A stretch of DNA of 64,000 nucleotides from Arenicola marina (taxonomy: Eukaryota; Annelida; Polychaeta; Arenicolidae). Made by a program: the position numbers and the translations under genes. The notes under the pieces are model-generated. The model was not told where the DNA came from. It did no database searches and saw nothing but the letters and a program-made list of their open reading frames with translations. The stretch is from positions 12,716,890-12,780,889 of the forward strand of contig OZ025252.1 in NCBI GenBank assembly GCA_964019135.1, written 5' to 3'. Below are positions 29,201-43,600 of this stretch, one piece after another (position 1 is the stretch's first letter; each line of letters begins with the position of its first letter).

Positions 29201-32200
29201 CTCTCCCTAACCCTCCCTCCTTCCCACCACCTCCTCGATCTCCCACCCTCTCCCTAACCCTCCCTCCTTCCCACCACCTGCTCGATCTCCCACCCTCCCT
29301 CTCGCTAACCCTCCCTCCTTCCCACCACCTCCTCGATCTCCCACCCTCTCCCTAACCCTCCCTCCTTCCCACCACCTCCTCGATCTCCCACCCTCTCCCT
29401 AACCCACCTTCCTTCCCACCACCTGCACGATCTGCCACCCTCCCTCTCGCTAACCCTGCCTCCTCCCCACCACCTCCTCGATCTGCCACCCACCCTCTCC
29501 CTAACCCTCCCTCCTTCCCACCACCTCCTCGATCTCCCACCCTCTCCCTAACCCTCCCTCCTTCCCACCACCTCCTCGATCTCCCACCCTCCCTCTCCCT
29601 AACCCTCCCTCCTTCCCACCACCTCCTCGATCTCCCACCCTCCCTCTCCCTAACCCTCCCTCCCCACCACCTCCTCGATCTCCCACCCGCTCCCTAACCC
29701 TCCCTCCTTCCCACCACCTCCTCAATCTCCCACCCTCCCTCTCCCTAGCCCTCCCTCCCCACCACCTCCTCGATCTCCCACCCTCTCCCTAACCCTCCCT
29801 CCTTCCCACCACCTCCTCGATCTCCCACCCTCCCTCTCCCTAACCCTCCCTCCTTCCCACCACCTCCTCGATCTCCCACCCTCCCTCTCCCTAACCCTCC
29901 CTCCTTCCCACCACCTCCTCAATCTCCCACCCTCCCTCTCCCTAACCCCCCCTCCTTCCCACCACCTCCTCGATCTCCCACCCTCTCCCTAACCCTCCCT
30001 CGTTCCCACCACCTCCTCGATCTCCCACCCTCCCTCTCCCTAACCCTCCCTCCTTCCCACCACCTCATCGATCTCCCACCCTCCCTCTCCCTAACCCTCC
30101 CTCCCCACCACCTCCTCGATCTCCCACCCTCTCCCTAACCCTCCCTCCTTCCCACCACCTCCTCAATCTCCCACCCTCCCTCTCCCTAGCCCTCCCTCCC
30201 CACCACCTCCTCGATCTCCCACCCTCCCTCTCCCTAACCCTCCCTCCTTCCCACCACCTCCTCGATCTCCCACCCTCCCTCTCCCTAACCCTCCCTCCTT
30301 CCCACCACCTCCTCGATCTCCCACCCTCCCTCTCCCTAACCCTCCCTCCCCACCACCTCCTCGATCTCCCACCCTCTCCCTAACCCTCCCTCCTTCCCAC
30401 CACCTCCTCGATCTCCCACCCTCCAACTCCCTAACCCTCCCTCCTTCCCACCACCTCCTCGATCTCCCACCCTCCCTCTCCCTAACCCTCCCTCCTTCCC
30501 ACCACCTCCTCGATCTCCCACCCTCCCTCTCCCTAACCCTCCCTCCCCACCACCTCCTCGATCTCCCACCCTCTCCCTAACCCTCCCTCCTTCCCACCAC
30601 CTCCTCAATCTCCCACCCTCCCTCTCCCTAGCCCGCCCTCCTTCCCACCACCTGCTCGATCTCCCACCCTCTCCCTAACCCTCCCTCCTTCCCACCACCT
30701 CCTCGATCTCCCACCCTCCCTCTCCCTAACCCTCCCTCCTTCCCACCACCTCCTCGATCTCCCACCCTCCCTCTCCCTAACCCTCCCTCCCCACCACCTC
30801 CTCGATCTCCCACCCTCTCCCTAACCCTCCCTGCTTCCCACCACCTCCTCGATCTCCCACCCTCTCCCTAACCCCCCCTCCTTCCCACCACCTCCTCAAT
30901 CTCCCACCACCCTCCCTCCTTCCCACCACCTCCTCGATCTCCCACCCACCCTCTCCCTAGCCCGCCCACCTTCCCACCACCTCCTCGATCTCCCACCCTC
31001 TCCCTAACCCTCCCTCCTTCCCACCACCTCCTCGATCTCCCACCCTCTCCCTAACCCTCCCTCCTTCCCACCACCTCCTCGATCTCCCACCCTCCCTCTC
31101 CCTAACCCTCCCTCCTTCCCACCACCTCCTCGATCTCCCACCCTCCCTCTCTCTAACCCTCCCTCCTTCCCACCACCTCCTCGATCTTCCACCCTCTCCC
31201 TAACCCTCCCTCCTTCCCACCACCTCCTCGATCTCCCACCCTCTCCCTAACCCTCCCTCCTTCCCACCACCTGCTCGATCTCCCACCCTCCCTCTCGCTA
31301 ACCCTCCCTCCTTCCCACCACCTCCTCGATCTCCCACCCTCTCCCTAACCCTCCCTCCTTCCCACCACCTCCTCGATCTCCCACCCTCTCCCTAACCCAC
31401 CTTCCTTCCCACCACCTGCACGATCTGCCACCCTCCCTCTGGCTAACCCTGCCTCCTCCCCACCACCTCCTCGATCTGCCACCCACCCTCTCCCTAACCC
31501 TCCCTCCTTCCCACCACCTCCTCGATCTCCCACCCTCTCCCTAACCCTCCCTCCTTCCCACCACCTCCTCGATCTCCCACCCTCCCTCTCCCTAACCCTC
31601 CCTCCTTCCCACCACCTCCTCGATCTCCCACCCTCCCTCTCCCTAACCCTCCCTCCCCACCACCTCCTCGATCTCCCACCCTCTCCCTAACCCTCCCTCC
31701 TTCCCACCACCTCCTCAATCTCCCACCCTCCCTCTCCCTAGCTCTCCCTCCCCACCACCTCCTCGATCTCCCACCCTCTCCCTAACCCTCCCTCCTTCCC
31801 ACCACCTCCTCGATCTCCCACCCTCCCTCTCCCTAACCCTCCCTCCTTCCCACCACCTCCTCGATCTCCCACCCTCCCTCTCCCTAACCCTCCCTCCTTC
31901 CCACCACCTCCTCAATCTCCCACCATCCCTCTCCCTAACCCCCCCTCCTTCCCACCACCTCCTCGATCTCCCACCCTCTCCCTAACCCTCCCTCGTTCCC
32001 ACCACCTCCTCGATCTCCCACCCTCCCTCTCCCTAACCCTCCCTCCTTCCCACCACCTCATCGATCTCCCACCCTCCCTCTCCCTAACCCTCCCTCCCCA
32101 CCACCTCCTCGATCTCCCACCCTCTCCCTAACCCTCCCTCCTTCCTACCACCTCCTCAATCTCCCACCCTCCCTCTCCCTAGCCCTCCCTCCCCACCACC

Positions 32201-32420
32201 TCCTCGATCTCCCACCCTCCCTCTCCCTAACCCTCCCTCCTTCCCACCACCTCCTCGATCTCCCACCCTCCCTCTCCCTAACCGTCCCTCCTTCCCACCA
32301 CCTCCTCGATCTCCCACCCTCCCTCTCCCTAACCCTCCCTCCCCACCACCTCCTCGATCTCCCACCCTCTCCCTAACCCTCCCTCCTTCCCACCACCTCC
32401 TCAATCTCCCACCCTCCAAC
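28635..32420. repeat. ~1,993-bp higher-order duplication in satellite
   Basis: Markers at 29305, 29501, 29722 and 30163 recur at 31298, 31494, 31715 and 32156, all offset 1993. Rare variants such as CCTGCACGATCTGCC, CCTCATCGATC and CCCTCCAACTCC are kept in order. A further partial copy with offset about 3211 spans about 34215-35125. Confidence 0.8.
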
Positions 32421-35400
32421 TCCCTAACCCTCCCTCCTTCCCACCACCTCCTCGATCTCCCACCCTCCCTCTCCCTAACCCTCCCTCCCCACCACCTCCT
32501 CGATCTCCCACCCTCTCCCTAACCCTCCCTCCTTCCCACCACCTCCTCAATCTCCCACCCTCCTTCTCCCTAACCCCCCCTCCATCCCACCACCTCCTCG
32601 ATCTCCCACCCTCTCCCTAACCCCCCCTTCTTCCCACCACCTCCTCAATATCCCACCCTCCCTCTCCCTAACCCTCCCTCCTTCCCACCACCTCCTCGAT
32701 CTCCCACCCTCTCCCTAACCCTCCCTCCTTCCCACCACCTCCTCGATCTCCCACCCTCCCTCTCCCTAACCCTCCCTCCTTCCCACCACCTCCTCGATCT
32801 CCCACCCTCCCTCTCCCTAACCCTCCCTCCCCACCACCTCCTCGATCCCCCACCCTCTCCCTAACCCTCCCTCCTTCCCACCACCTCCTCAATCTCCCAC
32901 CCTCCCTCTCCCTAGCCCGCCCTCCTTCCCACCACCTGCTCGATCTCCCACCCCCTCCCTAACCCTCCCTCCTTCCCACCACCTCCTCGATCTCCCACCC
33001 TCCCTCTCCCTAACCCTCCCTCCTTCCCACCACCTCCTCGATCTACCACCCTCCCTCTCCCTAACCCTCCCTCCCCACCACCTCCTCGATCTCCCACCCT
33101 CTCCCTAACCCTCCCTCCTTCCCACCACCTCCTCGATCTCCCACCCTCTCCCTAACCCCCCCCTCCTTCCCACCACCTCCTCAATCTCCCACCCTCCCTC
33201 TCCCTAACCCCCCCCTCCTTCCCACCACCTCCTCGATCTCCCACCCTCTCCCTAACCCTCCCTCCTTCCCACCACCTCCTCGATCTCCCACCCTCCCTCT
33301 CCCTAACCCTCCCTCCTTCCCACCACCTCCTCGTTCTCCCACCCTCCCTCTCCCTAACCATCCCTCCCCACCACCTCCTCGATCTCCCACCCTCTCCCTA
33401 ACCCTCCCTCCTTCCCACCACCTCCTCAATCTCCCACCCTCCCTCTCCCTAACCCTCCCTCCTTCCCACCACCTCCTCGATCTCCCACCCTCCCTCTCCC
33501 TAACCCTCCCTCCCCACCACCTCCTCGATCTCCCACCCTCTCCCTAACCCCCCCTTCTTCCCACCACCTCCTCAATATCCCACCCTCCCTCTCCCTAACC
33601 CTCCCTCCTTCCCACCACCTCCTCGATCTCCCACCCTCTCCCTAACCCTCCCTCCTTCCCACCACCTCCTCGATCTCCCACCCTCCCTCTCCCTAACCCT
33701 CCCTCCTTCCCACCACCTCCTCGATCTCCCACCCTCCCTCTCCCTAACCCTCCCTCCTCACCACCTCCTCGATCTCCCACCCTCTCCCTAACCCTCCCTC
33801 CTTCCCACCACCTCCTCAATCTCCCACCCTCCCTCTCCCTAGCCCGCCCTCCTTCCCACCACCTGCTCGATCTCCCACCCTCTCCCTAACCCTCCCTCCT
33901 TCCCACCACCTCCTCGATCTCCCACCCTCCCTCTCCCTAACCCTCCCTCCTTCCCACCACCTCCTCGATCTCCCACCCTCCCGCTCCCTAACCCTCCCTC
34001 CCCACCACCTCCTCGATCTCCCACCCTCTCTCTAACCCTCCCTCCTTCTCACCACCTCCTCGATCTCCCACCCTCTCCCTAACCCCCCCTCCTTCCCACC
34101 ACCTCCTCAATCTCCCACCACCCTCCCTCCTTCCCACCACCTCCTCGATCTCCCACCCACCCTCTCCCTAGCCCGCCCACCTTCCCACCACCTCCTCGAT
34201 CTCCCACCCTCTCCCTAACCCTCCCTCCTTCCCACCACCTCCTCAATCTCCCACCCTCTCCCTAACCCTCCCTCCTTCCCACCACCTCCTCGATCTCCCA
34301 CCCTCCCTCTCCCTAACCCTCCCTCCTTCCCACCACCTCCTCGATCTCCCACCCTCCCTCTCCCTAACCGTCCCTCCTTCCCACCACCTCCTCGATCTTC
34401 CACCCTCTCCCTAACCCTCCCTCCTTCCCACCACCTCCTCGATCTCCCACCCTCTCCCTAACCCTCCCTCCTTCCCACCACCTGCTCGATCTCCCACCCT
34501 CCCTCTCGCTAACCCTCCCTCCTTCCCACCACCTCCTCGATCTCCCACCCTCTCCCTAACCCTCCCTCCTTCCCACCACCTCCTCGATCTCCCACCCTCT
34601 CCCTAACCCACCTTCCTTCCCACCACCTGCACGATCTGCCACCCTCCCTCTCGCTAACCCTGCCTCCTCCCCACCACCTCCTCGATCTGCCACCCACCCT
34701 CTCCCTAACCCTCCCTCCTTCCCACCACCTCCTCGATCTCCCACCCTCTCCCTAACCTCCCTCCTTCCCACCACCTCCTCGATCTCCCACCCTCCCTCTC
34801 CCTAACCCTCCCTCCTTCCCACCACCTCCTCGATCTCCCACCCTCCCTCTCCCTAACCCTCCCTCCCCACCACCTCCTCAATCTCCCACCCTCTCCCTAA
34901 CCCTCCCTCCTTCCCACCACCTCCTCAATCTCCCACCCTCCCTCTCCCTAGCCCTCCCTCCCCACCACCTCCTCGATCTCCCACCCTCTCCCTAACCCTC
35001 CCTCCTTCCCACCACCTCCTCGATCTCCCACCCTCCCTCTCCCTAACCCTCCCTCCTTCCCACCACCTCCTCGATCTCCCACCCTCCCTCTCCCTAACCC
35101 TCCCTCCTTTCCACCACCTCCTCAATCTCCCACCCTCTCTCTCCCTAACCCCCCCTCCGTCCCACCACCTCCTCGATCTCCCACCCTCTCCCTAACCCTC
35201 CCTCGTTCCCACCACCTCCTCGATCTCCCACCCTCCCTCTCCCTAACCCTCCCTCCTTCCCACCACCTCATCGATCTCCCACCCTCCCTCTCCCTAACCC
35301 TCCCTCCCCACCACCTCCTCGATCTCCCACCCTCTCCCTAACCCTCCCTCCTTCCCACCACCTCCTCAATCTCCCACCCTCCCTCTCCCTAGCCCTCCCT

Positions 35401-37684
35401 CCCCACCACCTCCTCGATCTCCCACCCTCTCCCTAACCCTCCCTCCTTCCCACCACCTCCTCGATCTCCCACCCTCCCTCTCCCTAACCCTCCCTCCTTC
35501 CCACCACCTCCTCGATCTCCCACCCTCCCTCTCCCTAACCCTCCCTCCCCACCACCTCCTCGATCCCCCACCCTCTCCCTAACCCTCCCTCCTTCCCACC
35601 ACCTCCTCAATCTCCCACCCTCCCTCTCCCTAACTCTCCCTCCTTCCCACCACCTCCTCGATCTCCCACCCTACCTCTCCCTAACCCTCCCTCCCCACCA
35701 CCTCCTCGATCTCCCACCCTCTCCCTAACCCTCCCTCCTTCCCACCACCTCCTCAATCTCCCACCCTCCCTCTCCCTAACCCCCCCTCCTTCCCACCACC
35801 TCCTCGATCTCCCACCCTCTCCCTAACCCCCCCTTCTTCCCACCACCTCCTCAATATCCCACCCTCCCTCTCCCTAACCCTCCCTCCTTCCCACCACCTC
35901 CTCGATCTCCCACCCTCTCCCTAACCCTCCCTCCTTCCCACCACCTCCTCGATCTCCCACCCTCCCTCTCCCTAACCCTCCCTCCTTCCCACCACCTCCT
36001 CGATCTCCCACCCTCCCTCTCCCTAACCCTCCCTCCCCACCACCTCCTCGATCCCCCACCCTCTCCCTAACCCTCCCTCCTTCCCACCACCTCCTCAATC
36101 TCCCACCCTCCCTCTCCCTAGCCCGCCCTCCTTCCCACCACCTGCTCGATCTCCCACCCTCTCCCTAACCCTCCCTCCTTCCCACCACCTCCTCGATCTC
36201 CCACCCTCCCTCTCCCTAACCCTCCCTCCTTCCCACCACCTCCTCGATCTCCCACCCTCCCTCTCCCTAACCCTCCCTCCCAACCACCTCCTCGATCTCC
36301 CACCCTCTCCCTAACCCTCCCTCCTTCCCACCACCTCCTCGATCTCCCACCCTCTCCTTAACCCCCCCTCCTTCCCACCACCTCCTCAATCTCCCACCAC
36401 CCTCCCTCCTTCCCACCACCTCCTCGATCTCCCACCCACCCTCTCCCTAACCCTCCCTCCTTCCCACCACCTCCTCGATCTCCCACCCTCTCCCTAACCC
36501 TCCCTCCTTCCCACCACCTGCTCGATCTCCCACCCTCCCTCTCGCTAACCCTCCCTCCTTCCCACCACCTGCTCGATCTCCCACCCTCCCTCTCGCTAAC
36601 CCTCCCTCCTTCCCACCACCTCCTCGATCTCCCACCCTCTCCCTAACCCTCCCTCCTTCCCACCACCTCCTCGATCTCCCAACCTCTCCCTAACCCACCT
36701 TCCTTCCCACCACCTGCACGATCTGCCACCCTCCCTCTCGCTAACCCTGCCTCCTCCCCACCACCTCCTCGATCTGCCACCCACCCTCTCCCTAACCCTC
36801 CCTCCTTCCCACCACCTCCTCGATTTCCCACCCTCTCCCTAACCCTCCCTCCTTCCCACCACCTCCTCGACCTCCCACCCTCCCTCTCCCTAACCCTCCC
36901 TCCTTCCCACCACCTCCTCGATCTCCCACCCTCTCCCTAACCCACCTTCCTTCCCACCACCTGCACGATCTGCCACCCTCCCTCTCGCTAACCCTGCCTC
37001 CTCCCCACCACCTCCTCGATCTGCCACCCACCCTCTCCCTAACCCTCCCTCCTTCCCACCACCTCCTCGATTTCCCACCCTCTCCCTAACCCACCTTCCT
37101 TCCCACCACCTGCACGATCTCCCACCCTCCCTCTCGCTAACCCTGCCTCCTCCCCACCACCTCCTCGATCTGCCACCCACCCTCTCCCTAACCCTCCCTC
37201 CTTCCCACCGCCTCCTCGATCTCCCACCCTCTCCCTAACCCTCCCTCCTTCCCACCACCTCCTCGATCTCCCACCCTCCCTCTCCCTAACCCTCCCTCCT
37301 TCCCACCACCTCCTCGATCTTCCACCCTCTCCCTAACCCTCCCTCCTTCTCACCACCTCCTCGATCTTCCACCCTCTCCCTAACCCTCCCTCCTCCCCAC
37401 CACCTCCTCGATCTGCCACCCACCCTCTCCCTAACCCTCCCTCCCTCCCACCGCCTCCTCGATCTCCCACCCTCTCCCTAACCCTCCCTCCTTCCCACCA
37501 CCTCCTCGATCTCCCACCCTCCCTCTCCCTAACCCTCTCTCTTTCCCACCACCTCCTCGATCTCCCACCCTCTCCCTAGCCCTTCCTCCTTCCCACCACC
37601 TCCTCGACCTCCCACCCTCCCTCTCCCTAACCCTCCCTCCTTCCCACCACCTCCTCGATCTCCCACCCTCTCCCTAACCCTCCC

Positions 37685-40600
37685 TCCTTCCCACCACCTC
37701 CTCGACCTCCCACCCTCCCTCTCCCTAACCCTCCCTCCTTCCCACCACCTCCTCGATCTCCCACCCTCTCCCTAACCCTCCCACCTTCCCACCACCTCCT
37801 CGATCTCCCACCCTCCCTCTCCCTAACCCTCCCTCCTTCCCACCACCTCCTCGATCTCCCACCCTCTCCCTAACCCCCCCTCCTTCCAACCACCTCCTCA
37901 ATCTCCCACCACCCTCCCTCCTTCCCACCACCTCCTCGATCTCCCACCCACCCTCTCCCTAGCCCGCCCTCCTTCCCAACACCTCCTCGATCTCCCACCC
38001 TCTCCCTAACTCTCCCTCCTTCCCACCACGTCCTTGATCTCCGACCCTCTCCCTAACCCTCCCTCCTTCCCACCACCTCCTCGATCTCCCACCCTCCCTC
38101 TCCCTAACCCTCCCTCCTTCCCACCACCTCCTCGATCTCCCACCCTCCCTCTCCCTAACCCTCCCTCCTTCCCAACACCTCCTCGATCTTCCACCCTCTC
38201 CCTAACCCTCCCTCCTTCCCACCACCTCCTCGATCTCCCACCCTCTCCCTAACCCTCCCTCCTTCCCACCACCTCCTCGATCTCCCACCCTCCCTCTCGC
38301 TAACCCTCCTTCCTTCCCACCACCTCCTCGATCTCCCACCCTCTCCCTAACCCTCCCTCCTTCCCACCACCTCCTCGATCTCCCACCCTCTCCCTAACCC
38401 ACCTTCCTTCCCACCACCTGCACGATCTGCCACCCTCCCTCTCGCTAACCCTGCCTCCTCCCCACCACTTCCTCGATCTGCCACCCACCCTCTCCCTAAC
38501 CCTCCCACCTTCCCACCACCTCCTCGATCTCCCACCCTCTCCCTAACCCTCCCTCCTTCCCACCACCTCCTCGATCTCCCACCCTCCCTCTCCCTAACGC
38601 TCCCTCCTTCCCACCACCTCCTCGATCTCCCACCCTCTCCCTAACCCTCCCTCCTTCCCACCACCTCCTCGATCTCCCACCCTCTCCCTAACCCTCTCTC
38701 CTTCCCACCACCTCCTCGATCTCCCACCCTTTCCCTAACCCTTCCTCCTTCCCACCACCTCCTCGACCTCCCACCCTCCCTCTCCCTAACCCTCCCTCCC
38801 CACCACCTCCTTGATCTCCCACCCTCTCCCTAACCCTCCCTCCTTCCCACCACCTCCTCAATCTCCCACCCTCCCTCTCCCTAAACCCCCCTCCTTCCCA
38901 CCACCTCCTCGATCTCCCACCCTCTCCCTAACCCCCCCTTCCTCCCACCACCTCCTCAATATCCCACCCTCCCTCTCCCTAACCCTCCCTCCTTCCCACC
39001 ACCTCATCGATCTCCCACCCTCTCCCTAACCCTCCCTCCTTCCCACCACCTCCTCGATCTCCCACCCTCCCTCTCCCTAACCCTCCCTCCTTCCCACCAC
39101 CTCCTCGATCTCCCACCCTCCCTCTCCCTAACCCTCCCTCCCCACCACCTCCTCGATCCCCCACCCTCTCCCTAACCCTCCCTCCTTCCCACCACCTCCT
39201 CAATCTCCCACCCTCCCTCTCCCTAGCCCGCCCTCCTTCCCACCACCTGCTCGATCTCCCACCCTCTCCCTAACCCTCCCTCCTTCCCACCACCTCCTCG
39301 ATCTCCCACCCTTCCTCTCCCTAACCCTCCGTCCCCACCACCTCCTCGATCTCCCACCCTCTCCCTAAGCCTCCCTCCTTCCCACCACCTCCTCGATCTC
39401 CCACCCTCTCCCTAACCCCCCCTCCTTCCCACCACGTCCTCAATCTCCCACCACCCTCCCTCCTTCCCACCACCTCCTCGATCTCCCACCCACCCTCTCC
39501 CTAGCCCGCCCACCTTCCCACCACCTCCTCGATCTCCCACCCTCTCCCTAACCCTCCCTCCTTCCCACCACCTCCTCGATCTCCCACCCTCTCCCTAACC
39601 CTCCCTCCTTCCCACCACCTCCTCGATCTCCCACCCTCCCTCTCCCTAACCCTCCCCCTTCCCACCACCTCCTCGATCTCCCACCCTCCCTCTCCCTAAC
39701 CCTCCCTCCTTCCCACCACCTCCTCGATCTTCCACCCTCTCCCTAACCCTCCCTCCTTCCCACCACCTCCTCGATCTCCCACCCTCTCCCTAACCCTCCC
39801 TCCTTCCCACCACCTGCTCGATCTCCCACCCTCCCTCTCGCTAACCCTCCCTCCTTCCCACCACCTCCTCGATCTCCCACCCTCTCCCTAACCCTCCCTC
39901 CTTCCCACCACCTCCTCGATCTCCCACCCTCTCCCTAACCCACCTTCCTTCCCACCACCTGCACGATCTGCCACCCTCCCTCTCGCAAACCCTGCCTCCT
40001 CCCCACCACCTCCTCGATCTGCCACCCACCCTCTCCCTAACCCTCCCTCCTTCCCACCGCCTCCTCGATCTCCCACCCTCTCCCTAACCCTCCCTCCTTC
40101 CCACCACCTCCTCGATCTCCCACCCTCCCTCTCCCTAACCCTCCCTCCTTCCCACCACCTCCTCGATCTTCCACTCTCTCCCTAACCCTCCCTCCTTCTC
40201 ACCACCTCCTCGATCTTCCACCCTCTCCCTAACCCTCTCTCTTTCCCATCACCTCCTCGATCTGCCACCCACCCTCTCCCTAACCCTCCCTCCTTCCCAC
40301 CGCCTCCTCGATCTCCCACCCTCTCCCTAACCCTCCCTCCTTCCCACCACCTCCTCGATCTCCCACCCTCCCTCTCCCTAACCCTCTCTCTTTCCCACCA
40401 CCTCCTCGATCTCCCACCCTCTCCCTAGCCCTTCCTCCTTCCCACCACCTCCTCGACCTCCCACCCTCCCTCTCCCTAACCCTCCCTCCTTCCCACCACC
40501 TCCTCGATCTCCCACCCTCTCCCTAACCCTCCCTCCTTCCCACCACCTCCTCGATCTCCCACCCTCCCTCTCCCTAACCCTCCCTCCTTCCCACCACCTC

Positions 40601-43600
40601 CTCGACCTCCCACCCTCCCTCTCCCTAACCCTCCCTCCTTCCCACCACCTCCTCGATCTCCCACCCTCTCCCTAACCCTCCCTCCTTCCCACCACCTCCT
40701 CGATCTCCCACCCTCCCTCTCCCTAACCCTCCCTCCTTCCCACCACCTCCTCGATCTCCCACCCTCTCCCTAACCCCCCCTCCTTCCCACCACCTCCTCA
40801 ATCTCCCACCACCCTCCCTCCTTCCCACCACCTCCTCGATCTCCCACCCACCCTCTCCCTAGCCCGCCCTCCTTCCCACCACCTCCTCGATCTCCCACCC
40901 TCTCCCTAACTCTCCCTCCTTCCCACCACGTCCTTGATCTCCCACCCTCTCCCTAACCCTCCCTCCTTCCCACCACCTCCTCGATCTCCCACCCTCCCTC
41001 TCCCTAACCCTCCCTCCTTCCCACCACCTCCTCGATCTCCCACCCTCCCTCTCCCTAACCCTCCCTCCTTCCCACCACCTCCTCGATCTTCCACCCTCTC
41101 CCTAACCCTCCCTCCTTCCCACCACCTCCTCGATCTCCCACCCTCTCCCTAACCCTCCCTCCTTCCCACCACCTCCTCGATCTCCCACCCTCCCTCTCGC
41201 TAACCCTCCTTCCTTCCCACCACCTCCTCGACCTCCCACCCTCCCTCTCCCTAACCCTCCCTCCTTCCCACCACCTCCTCGATCTCCCACCCTCTCCCTA
41301 ACCCTCCCACCTTCCCACCACCTCCTCGATCTCCCACCCTCCCTCTCCCTAACCCTCCCTCCTTCCCACCACCTCCTCGATCTCCCACCCTCTCCCTAAC
41401 CCCCCCTCCTTCCAACCACCTCCTCAATCTCCCACCACCCTCCCTCCTTCCCACCACCTCCTCGATCTCCCACCCACCCTCTCCCTAGCCCGCCCTCCTT
41501 CCCAACACCTCCTCGATCTCCCACCCTCTCCCTAACTCTCCCTCCTTCCCACCACGTCCTTGATCTCCGACCCTCTCCCTAACCCTCCCTCCTTCCCACC
41601 ACCTCCTCGATCTCCCACCCTCCCTCTCCCTAACCCTCCCTCCTTCCCACCACCTCCTCGATCTCCCACCCTCCCTCTCCCTAACCCTCCCTCCTTCCCA
41701 ACACCTCCTCGATCTTCCACCCTCTCCCTAACCCTCCCTCCTTCCCACCACCTCCTCGATCTCCCACCCTCTCCCTAACCCTCCCTCCTTCCCACCACCT
41801 CCTCGATCTCCCACCCTCCCTCTCGCTAACCCTCCTTCCTTCCCACCACCTCCTCGATCTCCCACCCTCTCCCTAACCCTCCCTCCTTCCCACCACCTCC
41901 TCGATCTCCCACCCTCTCCCTAACCCACCTTCCTTCCCACCACCTGCACGATCTGCCACCCTCCCTCTCGCTAACCCTGCCTCCTCCCCACCACTTCCTC
42001 GATCTGCCACCCACCCTCTCCCTAACCCTCCCACCTTCCCACCACCTCCTCGATCTCCCACCCTCTCCCTAACCCTCCCTCCTTCCCACCACCTCCTCGA
42101 TCTCCCACCCTCCCTCTCCCTAACGCTCCCTCCTTCCCACCACCTCCTCGATCTCCCACCCTCTCCCTAACCCTCCCTCCTTCCCACCACCTCCTCGATC
42201 TCCCACCCTCTCCCTAACCCTCTCTCCTTCCCACCACCTCCTCGATCTCCCACCCTTTCCCTAACCCTTCCTCCTTCCCACCACCTCCTCGACCTCCCAC
42301 CCTCCCTCTCCCTAACCCTCCCTCCCCACCACCTCCTTGATCTCCCACCCTCTCCCTAACCCTCCCTCCTTCCCACCACCTCCTCAATCTCCCACCCTCC
42401 CTCTCCCTAAACCCCCCTCCTTCCCACCACCTCCTCGATCTCCCACCCTCTCCCTAACCCCCCCTTCCTCCCACCACCTCCTCAATATCCCACCCTCCCT
42501 CTCCCTAACCCTCCCTCCTTCCCACCACCTCCTCGATCTCCCACCCTCTCCCTAACCCTCCCTCCTTCCCACCACCTCCTCGATCTCCCACCCTCCCTCT
42601 CCCTAACCCTCCCTCCTTCCCACCACCTCCTCGATCTCCCACCCTCCCTCTCCCTAACCCTCCCTCCCCACCACCTCCTCGATCCCCCACCCTCTCCCTA
42701 ACCCTCCCTCCTTCCCACCACCTCCTCAATCTCCCACCCTCCCTCTCCCTAGCCCGCCCTCCTTCCCACCACCTGCTCGATCTCCCACCCTCTCCCTAAC
42801 CCTCCCTCCTTCCCACCACCTCCTCGATCTCCCACCCTTCCTCTCCCTAACCCTCCGTCCCCACCACCTCCTCGATCTCCCACCCTCTCCCTAAGCCTCC
42901 CTCCTTCCCACCACCTCCTCGATCTCCCACCCTCTCCCTAACCCCCCCTCCTTCCCACCACGTCCTCAATCTCCCACCACCCTCCCTCCTTCCCACCACC
43001 TCCTCGATCTCCCACCCACCCTCTCCCTAGCCCGCCCACCTTCCCACCACCTCCTCGATCTCCCACCCTCTCCCTAACCCTCCCTCCTTCCCACCACCTC
43101 CTCGATCTCCCACCCTCTCCCTAACCCTCCCTCCTTCCCACCACCTCCTCGATCTCCCACCCTCCCTCTCCCTAACCCTCCCCCTTCCCACCACCTCCTC
43201 GATCTCCCACCCTCCCTCTCCCTAACCCTCCCTCCTTCCCACCACCTCCTCGATCTTCCACCCTCTCCCTAACCCTCCCTCCTTCCCACCACCTCCTCGA
43301 TCTCCCACCCTCTCCCTAACCCTCCCTCCTTCCCACCACCTGCTCGATCTCCCACCCTCCCTCTCGCTAACCCTCCCTCCTTCCCACCACCTCCTCGATC
43401 TCCCACCCTCTCCCTAACCCTCCCTCCTTCCCACCACCTCCTCGATCTCCCACCCTCTCCCTAACCCACCTTCCTTCCCACCACCTGCACGATCTGCCAC
43501 CCTCCCTCTCGCAAACCCTGCCTCCTCCCCACCACCTCCTCGATCTGCCACCCACCCTCTCCCTAACCCTCCCTCCTTCCCACCGCCTCCTCGATCTCCC